In this document: positions 16,048 through 25,938 of the stretch, piece after piece
Layout of the letters: every line of letters starts with the position of its first letter
Position numbering within the stretch: the first letter of the stretch is position 1
Assembly: GCA_020846195.1 (NCBI GenBank)
Contig: JADLEJ010000004.1
Span: 62,001 to 126,000 of the forward strand
Length of the DNA: 64,000 nucleotides
Source of the DNA: Nitrospira sp.
GTDB lineage: Bacteria > Nitrospirota > Nitrospiria > Nitrospirales > Nitrospiraceae
Direction: 5' to 3'
Made by a program: the position numbers and the translations under genes
Notes under the pieces: model-generated
Database searches by the model: none
What the model saw: the letters and a program-made list of their open reading frames with translations, nothing else
What the model was told of the DNA's origin: nothing

Positions 16048-17388
16048 ATGAACCCTACGACCATTCTGCTGATCTCCCGCGATCCCCGCTTACAGCGCCT
16101 CCTTGAACAGATCATCCCTGCCCATACCGTCATTCTCAACGTACCCGATGTGCCATCGGGACTGAAGGAACTCCACCGCGCGAGCCTTGCGCTCATTCTG
16201 TGCGACGCCTCCCTGGAAATCAGCAAGCCCCTGTTAGCCCACAGCGCGCTGCGTCCGGAACACCTCTCCGTCATTCTGGTCGGACCGCGCGATTCGGCGC
16301 GAGACGCGGTCGACGCCATGCGGGCAGGCGCCGCCGACTATTTGACCGCACCCGTGACGGCGGCCGACCTCGATGCCGCCGTTCGACGCGCCTTATCGTT
16401 GCCGAACCAGGCGCTCGCCGCCACGCGACCGGCGGACCGCTTCGATCTCATCGTCAGCCGGTCCCCGCAGATGCAACTCATCAAACAACTCGCGCGCGAA
16501 GTGGCCGCGACGGACGCGACCGTGCTGATCACCGGAGAAAGCGGCACGGGCAAAGAACTCTTTGCGCAGGCCATTCATGGCGCCAGCCTCCGATCCTCCG
16601 GCCCGCTCATCGCGCTGAACTGCGCCGGCATTCCCGAACACCTGCTCGAATCGGAGCTGTTCGGCTATCACCAAGGCGCCTTCACCGATGCCAAACATAC
16701 GAAGCCCGGGCGGTTCCAGCTCGCCGAAGGCGGCACTCTCTTCCTGGATGAAATCGGCGAGATGAGCGCATCGGCGCAGGCCAAACTGCTGCGGGTGCTC
16801 GAAGACCATCGCATCGATCCGCTCGGCGACACCCAGAGCCACGCCGTCAATATCCGCGTCATCGCCGCCACGAATGAAGACCTCCCGGCTCATATCAAGA
16901 CCGGGCGCTTCCGCCTCGATCTCTACTACCGGTTGAATGTGTATCAGCTCCGCATTCCCCCGCTGCGCGAACGGCTGGAGGATATCGAGCCGATTCTACA
17001 TCACTTTCTGGCGCCCGCGCGCCGCGACCGCGGCTGCCGGATCGCCGGCATCGGCCCGAAGGCCTTAGCCTTGCTCCAGCGGCATCAGTGGCCAGGCAAC
17101 GTCCGAGAGCTTCACAATGTCGTCGAGTGGCTCACCATTACCTGCAAAGCCAATCGAATCGAACCTCAACACCTCCCGGCCTCCGTCAAGGCTGGGAAAA
17201 CGGCCGAGCCAAGCCCCGAACTCAAGCCGTCCCTGCTCGCCTTCGGTCTGTCGTTTCAAGATATGGAAAAGAAGATGCTGGAGGAAGCCCTTCACCAATC
17301 GGGCGGGAACGTCTCAGAAGCCAGCCGGCTCTTGAAAATCACTCGGAACACCCTGCGCTACCGCATGGCCAAACACCATATTCAATAG
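16048..17388 (+). CDS. Sigma-54-dependent response regulator with atypical receiver
   Basis: A 446-residue NtrC-family activator: receiver (1-115), AAA+ domain (135-365) and Fis-type HTH (400-446). GESGTGKE (163-170) is the Walker A, LFLDEIGE the Walker B, and the sigma-54 contact loop reads GAFTDA (210-215) in place of the more common GAFTGA. The receiver keeps the phospho-acceptor position (Asp53) but has only one acid at the metal site and Ala101 where the conserved lysine should be (YLTAPV), so control by phosphorylation is doubtful. A GAGGAG ribosome site supports the start. No partner kinase is adjacent; the target promoter is unknown. Confidence 0.9.
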   Translation: MNPTTILLISRDPRLQRLLEQIIPAHTVILNVPDVPSGLKELHRASLALILCDASLEISKPLLAHSALRPEHLSVILVGPRDSARDAVDAMRAGAADYLTAPVTAADLDAAVRRALSLPNQALAATRPADRFDLIVSRSPQMQLIKQLAREVAATDATVLITGESGTGKELFAQAIHGASLRSSGPLIALNCAGIPEHLLESELFGYHQGAFTDAKHTKPGRFQLAEGGTLFLDEIGEMSASAQAKLLRVLEDHRIDPLGDTQSHAVNIRVIAATNEDLPAHIKTGRFRLDLYYRLNVYQLRIPPLRERLEDIEPILHHFLAPARRDRGCRIAGIGPKALALLQRHQWPGNVRELHNVVEWLTITCKANRIEPQHLPASVKAGKTAEPSPELKPSLLAFGLSFQDMEKKMLEEALHQSGGNVSEASRLLKITRNTLRYRMAKHHIQ

Positions 17389-17402
17389 ACCTTCGATAGG
17401 CT

Positions 17403-19817
17403 TTACCGCACGGTGACGACCGTCACCCCATCGCCACCTTCAGCCCGGTCGCCCGGCCTGGCATTCGCGACATACGGAGAATCTTTCAAATAGACCCGTA
17501 GCGCGGCTTTGAGTTTTCCGGTTCCATGCCCATGGATAATGCGTAAGAACGGCGCGCCGTCCAGCGTCGCCCGATCCAGCGCGGCCACGACACGATCCAG
17601 CGCCTCATCGGCGGCTTGCCCACGCACATCGACGACTGTCTGCTCGTCGAGACCGAGTCCGCCGCAGGTCGAAAACCGCTGGGGTGCCGACCCAGACGAG
17701 GGTTTTGGATGAATAGCCACCGCCTCTCCCGGTGCAACCCCGATGAGGTTGGCCACCGTGGCCAGTACTTCCCCCTCTCCCACTTTCACACGCACGCGCT
17801 TTTTCCCCTGGGGATCTTCAAGCAAACTACCGGTCATACCCAACCCAGCGATTTCCACTTGGTCGCCGATCCGAAGCCGCTCGACGGGAATCGGTTCGCC
17901 GGCCGGCGCGAGCGCCTGCCTGGTCTGAATTTCCAGCTCGCTGAGGCGCTGGGTCGTCTCTTTAGCCTTGATGAGTTTCTGCTCGCGCTTGAGCGCATCG
18001 ACCGTCGCCTGCACTTCCGCCCGGGCCCGCTGAAACTGTTCGCCCAGCTTTTTCTTCAGGCCCTTACGCGCGTCCAATTCAGCCTCTTCCAAACTCGCCT
18101 GCAACGCCTTGGCTTCCGCGGCGGCCCGTTCGGCCTCGGCCCGCGCCTGCGCCGCCCGCTCCACATCATCGGCCAGCTGCCGCTGCTTCTGTTGAAGATC
18201 GACCATGAGGTCTTCCAGCCGCCGGTCATCCTTGGGCAAGCGCCGGCGCGCATCGTCCAAAATCTTCTCATCCATCCCCAGACGGCCGGCGATCTCCAAG
18301 GCCGATGAGCCGCCGGGCACACCGAGGAACAAGCGATACGTCGGCGCCAAGCGCGTCACGTCGAACTCGACGCTGGCATTGGCAAATCCCGGCATCGTTT
18401 GGGCCAATTCTTTCAATGGTCCATAGTGCGTCGTCGCCACAACCTTCATATTCAGCGAGGCCAGATGGCACAAGAGCGCTTCCGCCAGCGCCGCCCCTTC
18501 TTGCGGATCGGTGGATGTCACCGGTTCATCGAGCAAAACCAGCGACTGGCCGGGATCTTCCCCCCGGCTCAACGACCGCGCCGATTCCGCCAGCAATTGC
18601 ACCATCTGCGACATATGGGCGGAGAAACTGGAGAGGTCCCGGCTCAGATCCTGCGCATCGCCAATGTCGGCATAGAGATCGGGAAAGATCGCCATCTCCG
18701 ACTCCGGCGCGCAGGGCAGATGCAATCCCGCCCGCACCATCAATGAAAACAATCCGACGATCTTCAGCGTGACGGTCTTCCCGCCGGTATTGGGGCCGGA
18801 AATAACCAGGACACGAACGGACTCATCGAGCAGAATGTTGTTTGCCACAACATCGTCTTTTGCCAGCATCAGCAGCGGATGGCGCGCCTGCTTCAACAGG
18901 ACTCGCCCCTGGCTATTCACGGTCACCGGACTGGCCGCAAGCCGCCGGCTGAACGCCGCCTTCGCCTGCACAGAGTCCAGCTCCGCCAGCACCTCAACCC
19001 CGTCCTGCAAGGCGTCCGCTTGCCCGGCAACCAGCAGGGTGAGATCGCGCAGAATCCGCCGCACTTCCCGCTCGATCTCCAGATCGGCGACCTTGATCGA
19101 GTTATTCAATTCCACCAACTCGCGCGGTTCGAGAAAAACCGTCGCGCCGCTGGCCGACACATCGTGCACAATTCCCGGTATGCGTCCACGCATATCCGTC
19201 TTCACCGGCAGCACATACCGTCCTTCCCGCTGGGCGAAATACGATTCCTGCAGCACCTCTTCATACCGGCTGGAGTGGAGAATCCGCTCCAACTGCTCCC
19301 GCATGCGCTGTTTCAGCTCCTGCGCCGCATGGGTGAGCCGCCGCAACTCCGGCGTCGCTGACTCTTTGATTGCCCCATCGGGCTGAATCGCGGCATCGAG
19401 CGCGCGCGTGATCGCCTGAAGCTCCCCTGTCGACCGCAAGCTATCTGCCAGGGCCGCCACCGCCGGAGCCTCCTGGGCATGGCGGGCGCAAAAACGCGCG
19501 ACCTCGGCCATCCGTGTCAACACGAGTCCGCAGTCCCGTAACTCCAACGCCTCCAGCACACCGCCCTTGCTGGCCCGCTCGACCAGTTCGCGGGTATCCG
19601 GGAAGGCCAACACCGGAGCCGGGTCGCCCCCCTCACTCAGCCGCAGCCACTCTGTCGTCTCCTGCTGGCGCCTGGCCAGCACCTCGAGATCGTTCGCCAG
19701 CGCCAGCGCCCGGCAACGCGCCGCCCCCAGCGCAGAGTGAGCCCCTTGCGCCAGAGACTCCAAGACCTTCGGCCATTCCAACGCCTGCGCCGCTTTCTCT
19801 GAGAGCGAATCCGCCAT
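17403..19817 (-). CDS. mutS2: Endonuclease MutS2
   Basis: An 804-residue MutS-family ATPase without the mismatch-recognition domain. Order: core/lever helices (1-320), ATPase with Walker A GPNTGGKT (341-348) and the LLDEPVTSTDPQEG Walker B region, a coiled-coil clamp (about 510-620, rich in Glu, Ala, Arg), and a C-terminal Smr nuclease domain with VDVRGQAADEAL and the IIHGHGTGKLK motif. MutS2 proteins suppress recombination or rescue collided ribosomes, depending on organism. The LDLR-type nuclease motif is not evident before Smr. It converges with the sigma-54 activator, 14 bases between the stops. Confidence 0.95.
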   Translation of the reverse strand: MADSLSEKAAQALEWPKVLESLAQGAHSALGAARCRALALANDLEVLARRQQETTEWLRLSEGGDPAPVLAFPDTRELVERASKGGVLEALELRDCGLVLTRMAEVARFCARHAQEAPAVAALADSLRSTGELQAITRALDAAIQPDGAIKESATPELRRLTHAAQELKQRMREQLERILHSSRYEEVLQESYFAQREGRYVLPVKTDMRGRIPGIVHDVSASGATVFLEPRELVELNNSIKVADLEIEREVRRILRDLTLLVAGQADALQDGVEVLAELDSVQAKAAFSRRLAASPVTVNSQGRVLLKQARHPLLMLAKDDVVANNILLDESVRVLVISGPNTGGKTVTLKIVGLFSLMVRAGLHLPCAPESEMAIFPDLYADIGDAQDLSRDLSSFSAHMSQMVQLLAESARSLSRGEDPGQSLVLLDEPVTSTDPQEGAALAEALLCHLASLNMKVVATTHYGPLKELAQTMPGFANASVEFDVTRLAPTYRLFLGVPGGSSALEIAGRLGMDEKILDDARRRLPKDDRRLEDLMVDLQQKQRQLADDVERAAQARAEAERAAAEAKALQASLEEAELDARKGLKKKLGEQFQRARAEVQATVDALKREQKLIKAKETTQRLSELEIQTRQALAPAGEPIPVERLRIGDQVEIAGLGMTGSLLEDPQGKKRVRVKVGEGEVLATVANLIGVAPGEAVAIHPKPSSGSAPQRFSTCGGLGLDEQTVVDVRGQAADEALDRVVAALDRATLDGAPFLRIIHGHGTGKLKAALRVYLKDSPYVANARPGDRAEGGDGVTVVTVR

Positions 19818-19996
19818 CTGTTCCTCACTTCTCCAACCGCACGCACTCCGGTCGAAACTCTAGCGAAGAGGGATCGGCAGAAGCAAGGCAATCGGCCAAC
19901 TCCCGCCGCACCGGCCCCATCTCGCCCGCACGGGCGGCGCACGTCAAAACGCCTCAAATACCAGCGTCCAGACAGGTATTCCTACCTTCGTATAAC

Positions 19997-20025
19997 TTGA
20001 CAAGGGTACAGGGCGCCGATACTAT
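19997..20025 (+). promoter_or_regulatory. Sigma-70 promoter for gap-pgk-tpiA-secG
   Basis: TTGACA, a 17-base spacer and TACTAT lie 60 bases before the gap start codon. The -35 box is perfect and the -10 box has four of six consensus bases. It drives the four-gene glycolytic/secretion operon. Confidence 0.8.
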
Positions 20026-20046
20026 CCCGGACACGATTGCCGGTGA

Positions 20047-21099
<1,053 letters not shown>

Positions 21100-21143
21100 C
21101 CGTTGCGCGAGCAACCCGCGGCGAGGCCAGTGAAGGAGCTGTC

Positions 21144-22343
21144 ATGAACTTGCGAAAGCAAACCATTGATGACGTGAAGCTGCGCGGGAAGCGCGTGATC
21201 ATCCGCGCCGACTTCAATGTTCCCCTCGATGAGTCGCTCCAAATCACCGACGACACCCGCATCCGTTCCACGCTGCCGACCATCAACCGTGTCGTCGACG
21301 AAGGCGCCATGGTGATCCTCTGCTCGCACCTGGGGCGCCCCAAAGGGGCCTTCGATCCCAAATACAGCCTGGCCCCAGTCGCGAAGCGGCTCAGCCGGCT
21401 GCTCGGCAAAGAAGTGGTGTTCGCTCCGGATTGCATTGGCCCCGCGGTCGAGAAGCTGGTTGCTAAAATGAATCCGGGCGACGTCATGCTGCTGGAAAAC
21501 CTTCGGTTTCATCCGGGCGAAGAACAAAACGACGATGCCTTCGCGAAAGCGCTCGCGTCGCTGGGCGATGTCTTCGTGAACGACGCCTTCGGCGCCGCGC
21601 ACCGGGCGCACGCCTCGACCGTCGGCATCACAAAATTCATCAAAGCCTCGGCAGCTGGAGCCCTCCTCAAGAAAGAAATCGAGTACCTGGAAGGCGCCGT
21701 GGAAAATCCCGTGCGCCCGTTTGTCGCCATCCTCGGCGGCGCGAAAGTCTCGGGGAAGATCGGCGTCATTGAGAATCTCGGGAAGCGCGTCGACAAGGTC
21801 ATCATCGGCGGCGGCATGGCCTTTACCTTTTTGAAAGCCAAAGGCCTGGAGATCGGCAACTCGCTCGTTGAAAAAGACATGCTCGACTTCGCGCGGGGCA
21901 TTGAAGATCACGCCCTCTCGCGGGGCGTGAAGTTTTACCTGCCCGTCGATTGCGTGGTCGCCGCCAGCCGGGAACCCGGCGCTGAGACCAAGATCGTGCC
22001 CGTCCAAGAAATTCCCAAAGGCTGGTACGGCCTGGATATCGGGCCGGCGTCCGTGAAGCTATTCAGCGAAGCGCTGCAGGACGCCAAAACGATTTTGTGG
22101 AACGGTCCGATGGGAATGTTTGAAATCGATGCCTTCGCCCGCGGCACGCTGTCGGTCGCCCATGCCGTCGGCAACGCCTATGCGCTGACGATCGTCGGAG
22201 GCGGTGAAACCGCCATGGCCATTCACCGAGCAGGCGAATCCGACAGTATCTCCTTCATTTCAACCGGCGGCGGCGCGGCCCTCGAACTCTTGGAAGGCAA
22301 GCAGCTCCCCGGCCTAGTTGCGCTGCCGGACCGGACGCTCTAG
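21144..22343 (+). CDS. pgk: Phosphoglycerate kinase
   Basis: A 399-residue two-domain kinase. RADFNVPLD, SHLGRPKG, LLENLRFHPGEE and GGAKVSGKIGVIENL mark the N-domain and hinge; WNGPMGMFE and the C-terminal VGGGETAMAI and FISTGGGAALELLEGK motifs bind nucleotide. Length is normal. GAAGGAG stands upstream of the ATG at 21144, 44 bases after gap. It acts with gap and tpiA in the trunk of glycolysis or gluconeogenesis. Confidence 0.97.
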   Translation: MNLRKQTIDDVKLRGKRVIIRADFNVPLDESLQITDDTRIRSTLPTINRVVDEGAMVILCSHLGRPKGAFDPKYSLAPVAKRLSRLLGKEVVFAPDCIGPAVEKLVAKMNPGDVMLLENLRFHPGEEQNDDAFAKALASLGDVFVNDAFGAAHRAHASTVGITKFIKASAAGALLKKEIEYLEGAVENPVRPFVAILGGAKVSGKIGVIENLGKRVDKVIIGGGMAFTFLKAKGLEIGNSLVEKDMLDFARGIEDHALSRGVKFYLPVDCVVAASREPGAETKIVPVQEIPKGWYGLDIGPASVKLFSEALQDAKTILWNGPMGMFEIDAFARGTLSVAHAVGNAYALTIVGGGETAMAIHRAGESDSISFISTGGGAALELLEGKQLPGLVALPDRTL

Positions 22344-22378
22344 CCATCTCGCCCGCTCTGACACAGGCAAAGGATACC

Positions 22379-23152
22379 GTGCGCACATCCCTGATCGCCG
22401 GCAATTGGAAAATGAATAAGACCGCCTCGGAGGCGGCCGCGTTTACCCATGAGCTGGTTCAACGAAAACCAGCCTCGCCCTCCGTCGAAATCGTCATCGC
22501 TCCGCCATTTACCGCGCTGGACTCCGTTCGCCGCGCGCTCGGCACGGAATCCTCCATCGGCCTGGCCGGTCAAAATCTGCATTGGGCAGACTCCGGCGCG
22601 TATACCGGCGAAGTGTCTGCGCCGATGCTGAAAGACCTTGGCTGCCGGTATGTCATTCTTGGGCATTCCGAGCGCCGGGCCCTCTTTGGCGAAACCGACG
22701 AGATCATTCACAAGAAACTGGCTACGGCATTTCGACACGGACTCAAACCGATTCTGTGCGTCGGCGAGTCGCTCGCCCAACGCGAAGCCGGACAGACCAC
22801 GCAGCTGATCGCCCAGCAGTTGCGCGGCTGCCTCGCAGGATTCACTCCGACGCACTTGGCGATGCTGACAATCGCCTATGAGCCGGTCTGGGCCATTGGA
22901 ACGGGAAAAGCCGCATCTCCGGAGCAAGCGGTCCCTGTCCATCAGACCATCAGACTGTTTTTGCAGAACGAATGGTCATCCGCTATAGCGCAAGAGACAA
23001 GAATTCTGTATGGTGGAAGCGTCACACCGCAAAATGTGTCGAGCTTCCTCGCCTCGGAAGAAATCGACGGGGCATTGGTTGGTGGGGCTTGCCTCCAGGT
23101 TGAGTCCTTTGTTACTATCGCCGATCTCGCACAAAAACGAACGGGGCATTAA
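22379..23152 (+). CDS. tpiA: Triosephosphate isomerase
   Basis: A 257-residue TIM barrel interconverting dihydroxyacetone phosphate and glyceraldehyde 3-phosphate. Catalytic residues are all present: Asn9 and Lys11 (GNWKMN), His96 (LGHSERR) and Glu168 ([11 protein letters not shown]), followed by the phosphate-binding YGGSV and GGACL loops. The start is GTG at 22379, 35 bases after pgk; no ATG nearby fits the conserved N-terminus. Four bases separate it from secG. Confidence 0.97.
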   Translation: MRTSLIAGNWKMNKTASEAAAFTHELVQRKPASPSVEIVIAPPFTALDSVRRALGTESSIGLAGQNLHWADSGAYTGEVSAPMLKDLGCRYVILGHSERRALFGETDEIIHKKLATAFRHGLKPILCVGESLAQREAGQTTQLIAQQLRGCLAGFTPTHLAMLTIAYEPVWAIGTGKAASPEQAVPVHQTIRLFLQNEWSSAIAQETRILYGGSVTPQNVSSFLASEEIDGALVGGACLQVESFVTIADLAQKRTGH

Positions 23153-23155
23153 GTT

Positions 23156-23509
23156 ATGTTGTATACGCTGATTGTGATTCTTCATGTGTTTGTCTGCTTC
23201 CTGATGATTGGAGCGATTCTGCTGCAATCGGGGAAAGGAGCCGAAATCGGCGCGTCCTTCGGCGGATCGAGTCAAACTGTTTTCGGAAGCCGCGGGCCCG
23301 CAAATTTTCTGAGTAAATTAACCGTGGGCGTGGCAGCCGTCTTCATGCTGACGTCTTTCAGCCTGGCCATCCTCGCCAAGCAGCGGAACTTTTCATCGAC
23401 CGTGATCGACCTCAACCCACCCAAAGAAACTTCGTCAGCCCCTGCGGCGCCGCCTGCACCCGCGACCGAGTCGCACCCGGCGGGAGATGCCCCAGCAGCG
23501 GCTCACTAG
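23156..23509 (+). CDS. secG: Preprotein translocase subunit SecG
   Basis: A 117-residue inner-membrane subunit of SecYEG. Membrane segment 1 (about 2-22), a cytoplasmic loop with LLQSGKGAEIGASFGGSSQTVFGSRG, the SecG signature, and membrane segment 2 (about 56-77); an Ala/Pro-rich tail of some 35 residues follows. The tpiA-secG neighbourhood is common in bacteria. The operon ends after this gene at a strong hairpin terminator. Confidence 0.94.
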   Translation: MLYTLIVILHVFVCFLMIGAILLQSGKGAEIGASFGGSSQTVFGSRGPANFLSKLTVGVAAVFMLTSFSLAILAKQRNFSSTVIDLNPPKETSSAPAAPPAPATESHPAGDAPAAAH

Positions 23510-23529
23510 ATCCCGAATAGCACCTGATA

Positions 23530-23577
23530 CACAGAAGGCCCGCTTCGGGGGATCGCAGAGGGCCTTCTGTGCGTTTT
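23530..23577 (+). terminator. Rho-independent terminator after secG
   Basis: A perfect 12-base stem, CACAGAAGGCCC at 23530-23541 with its complement at 23560-23571, an 18-base loop and then CGTTTTAT. It closes the gap-pgk-tpiA-secG operon. The convergent ilvE gene ends on its other side, but the minus-strand reading has no U-tract. Confidence 0.82.
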
Positions 23578-23599
23578 ATGGCAGTGCTACACGGATCTG

Positions 23600-24514
23600 T
23601 TAGACGCGAGTGATCCAGGACTCATGCGCGGGATCCTCCCCACGCACAATGGCAAAGAAGGCCTTCTGTAACGCGAGGGTGATGGGACCTGGCTTTCCCG
23701 CTCCGATGCGACGATTATCGATTTCCCGCACCGGCGTCAGCTCGGCCGCCGTGCCGGTCACGAACACTTCATCGGCCAAATACATTTCGTCGCGGGTAAA
23801 CCGCTCTTCCGTTACCGGGATATTGCGCTCTCGCGCGATATCGAGAATAGAATTGCGCGTGATGCCTTCAAGGATCGACGTCAATGGCGTCGTTTTGATT
23901 TTCCCGCGGCGCACGATAAAGATGTTCTCCCCCGTGCCCTCCGCCACATAGCCTTCAGGGTCGAGCATGATGGCTTCATCGTACCCATCCGCTTTGGCTT
24001 CGCGCTTGGCAAGAATCGAATTCACATAGTACCCGGAGATCTTCCCCCTCGTCATCGACACGTTCACGTGATGCCGCGTAAAGGAAGACACCCGTGCGCG
24101 CATCCCGTTGGCCAAGGCGTCGTCCCCGAGATAGGCCCCCCATCGCCAGGCCGCCACCGCCACTCTGATCGGATTGCTGCCAGGATGCACCCCCATCGCT
24201 CCATAGCCGATGTAGACCAACGGCCTGATATAGCAGGCGTCAAGCCGGTTCGCCCGCACTGTCTCGACAATCGCCTCAGCGATCTGCTTGCGATCATACG
24301 GCATCTCCATCATCCCGATATGCGCGGAGTCGAATAGCCGGTCGACATGTTCTTGGAGCCTGAAAATCGCGGAGCCCGATTTGCCTTTATAGCAACGAAT
24401 GCCTTCGAACGCCGCCAGGCCATAGTGCAGCGAATGCGTCAGGACATGGACGTTGGCCTCGGCCCACGGCACCAACTTGCCATCCATCCAAATCTTGTCA
24501 ACCGGTTCCAGCAT
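23600..24514 (-). CDS. ilvE: Branched-chain amino acid aminotransferase
   Basis: A 304-residue PLP fold-type IV transaminase for the last step of Leu, Ile and Val synthesis. Lys158 in the GKISGYYVNS motif is the expected PLP lysine; YGLAAFEGIRCYK, EGTGENIFIVR and VFVTGTAAELTPV are family signatures. I chose ATG 24514, with AGGAG nine bases upstream, over a start 42 bases earlier that adds a polar leader. A sigma-70 type promoter lies about 70-95 bases upstream. Gene is monocistronic. Confidence 0.94.
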   Translation of the reverse strand: MLEPVDKIWMDGKLVPWAEANVHVLTHSLHYGLAAFEGIRCYKGKSGSAIFRLQEHVDRLFDSAHIGMMEMPYDRKQIAEAIVETVRANRLDACYIRPLVYIGYGAMGVHPGSNPIRVAVAAWRWGAYLGDDALANGMRARVSSFTRHHVNVSMTRGKISGYYVNSILAKREAKADGYDEAIMLDPEGYVAEGTGENIFIVRRGKIKTTPLTSILEGITRNSILDIARERNIPVTEERFTRDEMYLADEVFVTGTAAELTPVREIDNRRIGAGKPGPITLALQKAFFAIVRGEDPAHESWITRV

Positions 24515-24579
24515 CGACACACACTCCTCTGTATTCGAACCACTGCTCACGATCATAAGTCATCGCAAAACGCCCGCAG

Positions 24580-24608
24580 ACTATAGCCTGGGGCTGGAGA
24601 TGGGTCAA
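24580..24608 (-). promoter_or_regulatory. Sigma-70 promoter for ilvE
   Basis: On the minus strand: TTGACC, 17 bases, TATAGT. Both boxes match five of six consensus bases, and the position fits a 5-prime untranslated region of about 60 bases before the ilvE ATG. Confidence 0.7.
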
Positions 24609-24655
24609 GCAAGCCTCTCTCTCAGAAACAAGGCTGCGAGATACGGGAAGGAACG

Positions 24656-25000
24656 CTAGGAGGAGGCGCAATACGACCGCAACCGGGCGCTCAAAAAACT
24701 CCCGACCCGTTCTTCTCCTTCCGGAGCCAATGTCACAATCTTAGCCCCGAAGAGCAGGCCGCGAACCCATCGGACAACCACGCGCTGAATCTCAACTGGC
24801 TCATCCTTATCGGGAAGCGACAAGCGCAGCACGAGTTCCATGCCTGGCACCACCTGATGATCCCCCAGCACGCGCATCCCGTTGCGGGACATGTTCACCA
24901 CCGTCCCCTTGCCAAGGAACTCCCCTCCCATGTAATAGAGGAGACACCGGACCGGAATTCGATGATAGGTGCGAATCACAAACCGTGTCGCTTGAGGCAT
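24656..25000 (-). CDS. PilZ domain protein
   Basis: A 114-residue single-domain protein. RTYHRIPVRCLLYYMG holds the first arginine of the c-di-GMP motif (RxxxR-like, with HR spacing) and VVNMSRNGMRV the second part (DxSxxG-like with N for D). Both are recognisable but not perfect, so ligand binding is likely yet unproved. The start at 25000 has GAGGTG upstream. It is divergent from rplU and may regulate motility or surface behaviour with the HD-GYP phosphodiesterase encoded at 40 kb. Confidence 0.78.
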   Translation of the reverse strand: MPQATRFVIRTYHRIPVRCLLYYMGGEFLGKGTVVNMSRNGMRVLGDHQVVPGMELVLRLSLPDKDEPVEIQRVVVRWVRGLLFGAKIVTLAPEGEERVGSFLSARLRSYCASS

Positions 25001-25173
25001 TCCATTCACCTCGCCAGGTAAAAATCCGATTATCAACAGCCGTTACGCCTGCCAGAGAAGAATGAGAATACTGCCAATGATCGACGCCATCCTAGCCCTC
25101 GAAAGGGGGAAGGAAGAAGACTGCACTTGTAACAACAACGGACAACCTTCAAGAGAAGCCAGAGGCATTCTCT

Positions 25174-25202
25174 TGACACCCGGCTAAGCCCAATGTTATA
25201 TG
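25174..25202 (+). promoter_or_regulatory. Sigma-70 promoter for rplU-rpmA
   Basis: TTGACA, 17 bases, TTATAT. The -35 box is perfect and the -10 box matches four of six. The rplU ATG follows about 30 bases after the -10 box, leaving a short leader with GGAGG. Confidence 0.82.
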
Positions 25203-25232
25203 AGCCGTTCTGCTTTGGAGGAGACATAGGAC

Positions 25233-25547
25233 ATGTACGCGATTATTGAAACAGGCGGGAAACAGTATCGAGTCGAGTCAGGGTCGCTGTTGCAGGTGGC
25301 CACACTTGAAGGCGATGTGGGGTCAACCATTGAACTCGACCAGGTCCACCTCCTGCACGGAGATGGCGGGGTCGTCGTGGGACAGCCCCTGGTGAAGGGC
25401 GCGAAGGTCACAGCGGAAATCGTCCGGCATGGACGCACCCGCTCGATCACCGTGTTCAAGAAGAAGCGGCGGAAAAACTACCGGCGGACTCGCGGGCACC
25501 GTCAAGGCTTTACGAGCCTGCGTATCACCGGCATTGCAACGGCATAA
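25233..25547 (+). CDS. rplU: 50S ribosomal protein L21
   Basis: A 104-residue ribosomal protein. The opening MYAIIETGGKQYRV and the C-terminal KRRKNYRRTRGHRQGFTSL segment are diagnostic. It starts the conserved rplU-rpmA-obg set, preceded by a good sigma-70 promoter and GGAGG. Length is standard. Confidence 0.97.
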   Translation: MYAIIETGGKQYRVESGSLLQVATLEGDVGSTIELDQVHLLHGDGGVVVGQPLVKGAKVTAEIVRHGRTRSITVFKKKRRKNYRRTRGHRQGFTSLRITGIATA

Positions 25548-25571
25548 GCACTTTATTGAGAAGGACCTGCC

Positions 25572-25835
25572 ATGGCAACAAACAAAGGCGGCGGATCGTC
25601 ACGGAACGGACGGGACAGTAGCCCACAGTATTTGGGCGTCAAGGCATACGGCGGAGAAACCGTTACGGCCGGGAGCATCCTCGTTCGTCAGCGTGGAACC
25701 AAGTTTTTCCCTGGATTCAATGTCGATCTCGGACGGGATCACACATTGTTCGCACGAGTGACCGGCGTGGTGAAGTTCGAAGGCGGCGACAACCGGCGGA
25801 AAGTCAGCGTCTACCCTGCCCCTGCCAAATCCTAA
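25572..25835 (+). CDS. rpmA: 50S ribosomal protein L27
   Basis: An 87-residue ribosomal protein with the [11 protein letters not shown] start and the [18 protein letters not shown] and QRGTKFFPG motifs of L27. The N-terminus begins directly MATNKGGG, so no Prp-type protease site is present (unlike Firmicutes). It follows rplU by 24 bases. Confidence 0.97.
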   Translation: MATNKGGGSSRNGRDSSPQYLGVKAYGGETVTAGSILVRQRGTKFFPGFNVDLGRDHTLFARVTGVVKFEGGDNRRKVSVYPAPAKS

Positions 25836-25877
25836 CTTCCTGTTTCGTTCGCACGCACTACCAGGACAAAAACCAGC

Positions 25878-25909
25878 CTGACCCTCCCCTATCGGGGGCA
25901 GGGTCAGGT
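25878..25909 (+). terminator. Hairpin between rpmA and obg
   Basis: Stem CCTGACCCT pairs with AGGGTCAGG around a CCCC...GGGG inner stem. It is GC-rich and stable, but TATACT follows instead of a T-tract. It may be a weak terminator, an mRNA-end stabiliser, or sit over an obg promoter whose -10 box would be that TATACT. Confidence 0.5.
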
Positions 25910-25938
25910 ATACTCTCGACTCTAAACGGGGATATGCG

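Noticed and set aside
17088..17399. Small plus-strand frame at the end of the sigma-54 activator
   Set aside because: Lies inside the activator gene in another frame and has shadow composition.
25033..25227. Small minus-strand frame between the PilZ gene and rplU
   Set aside because: It covers the rplU promoter, has no ribosome site and no protein-like pattern.
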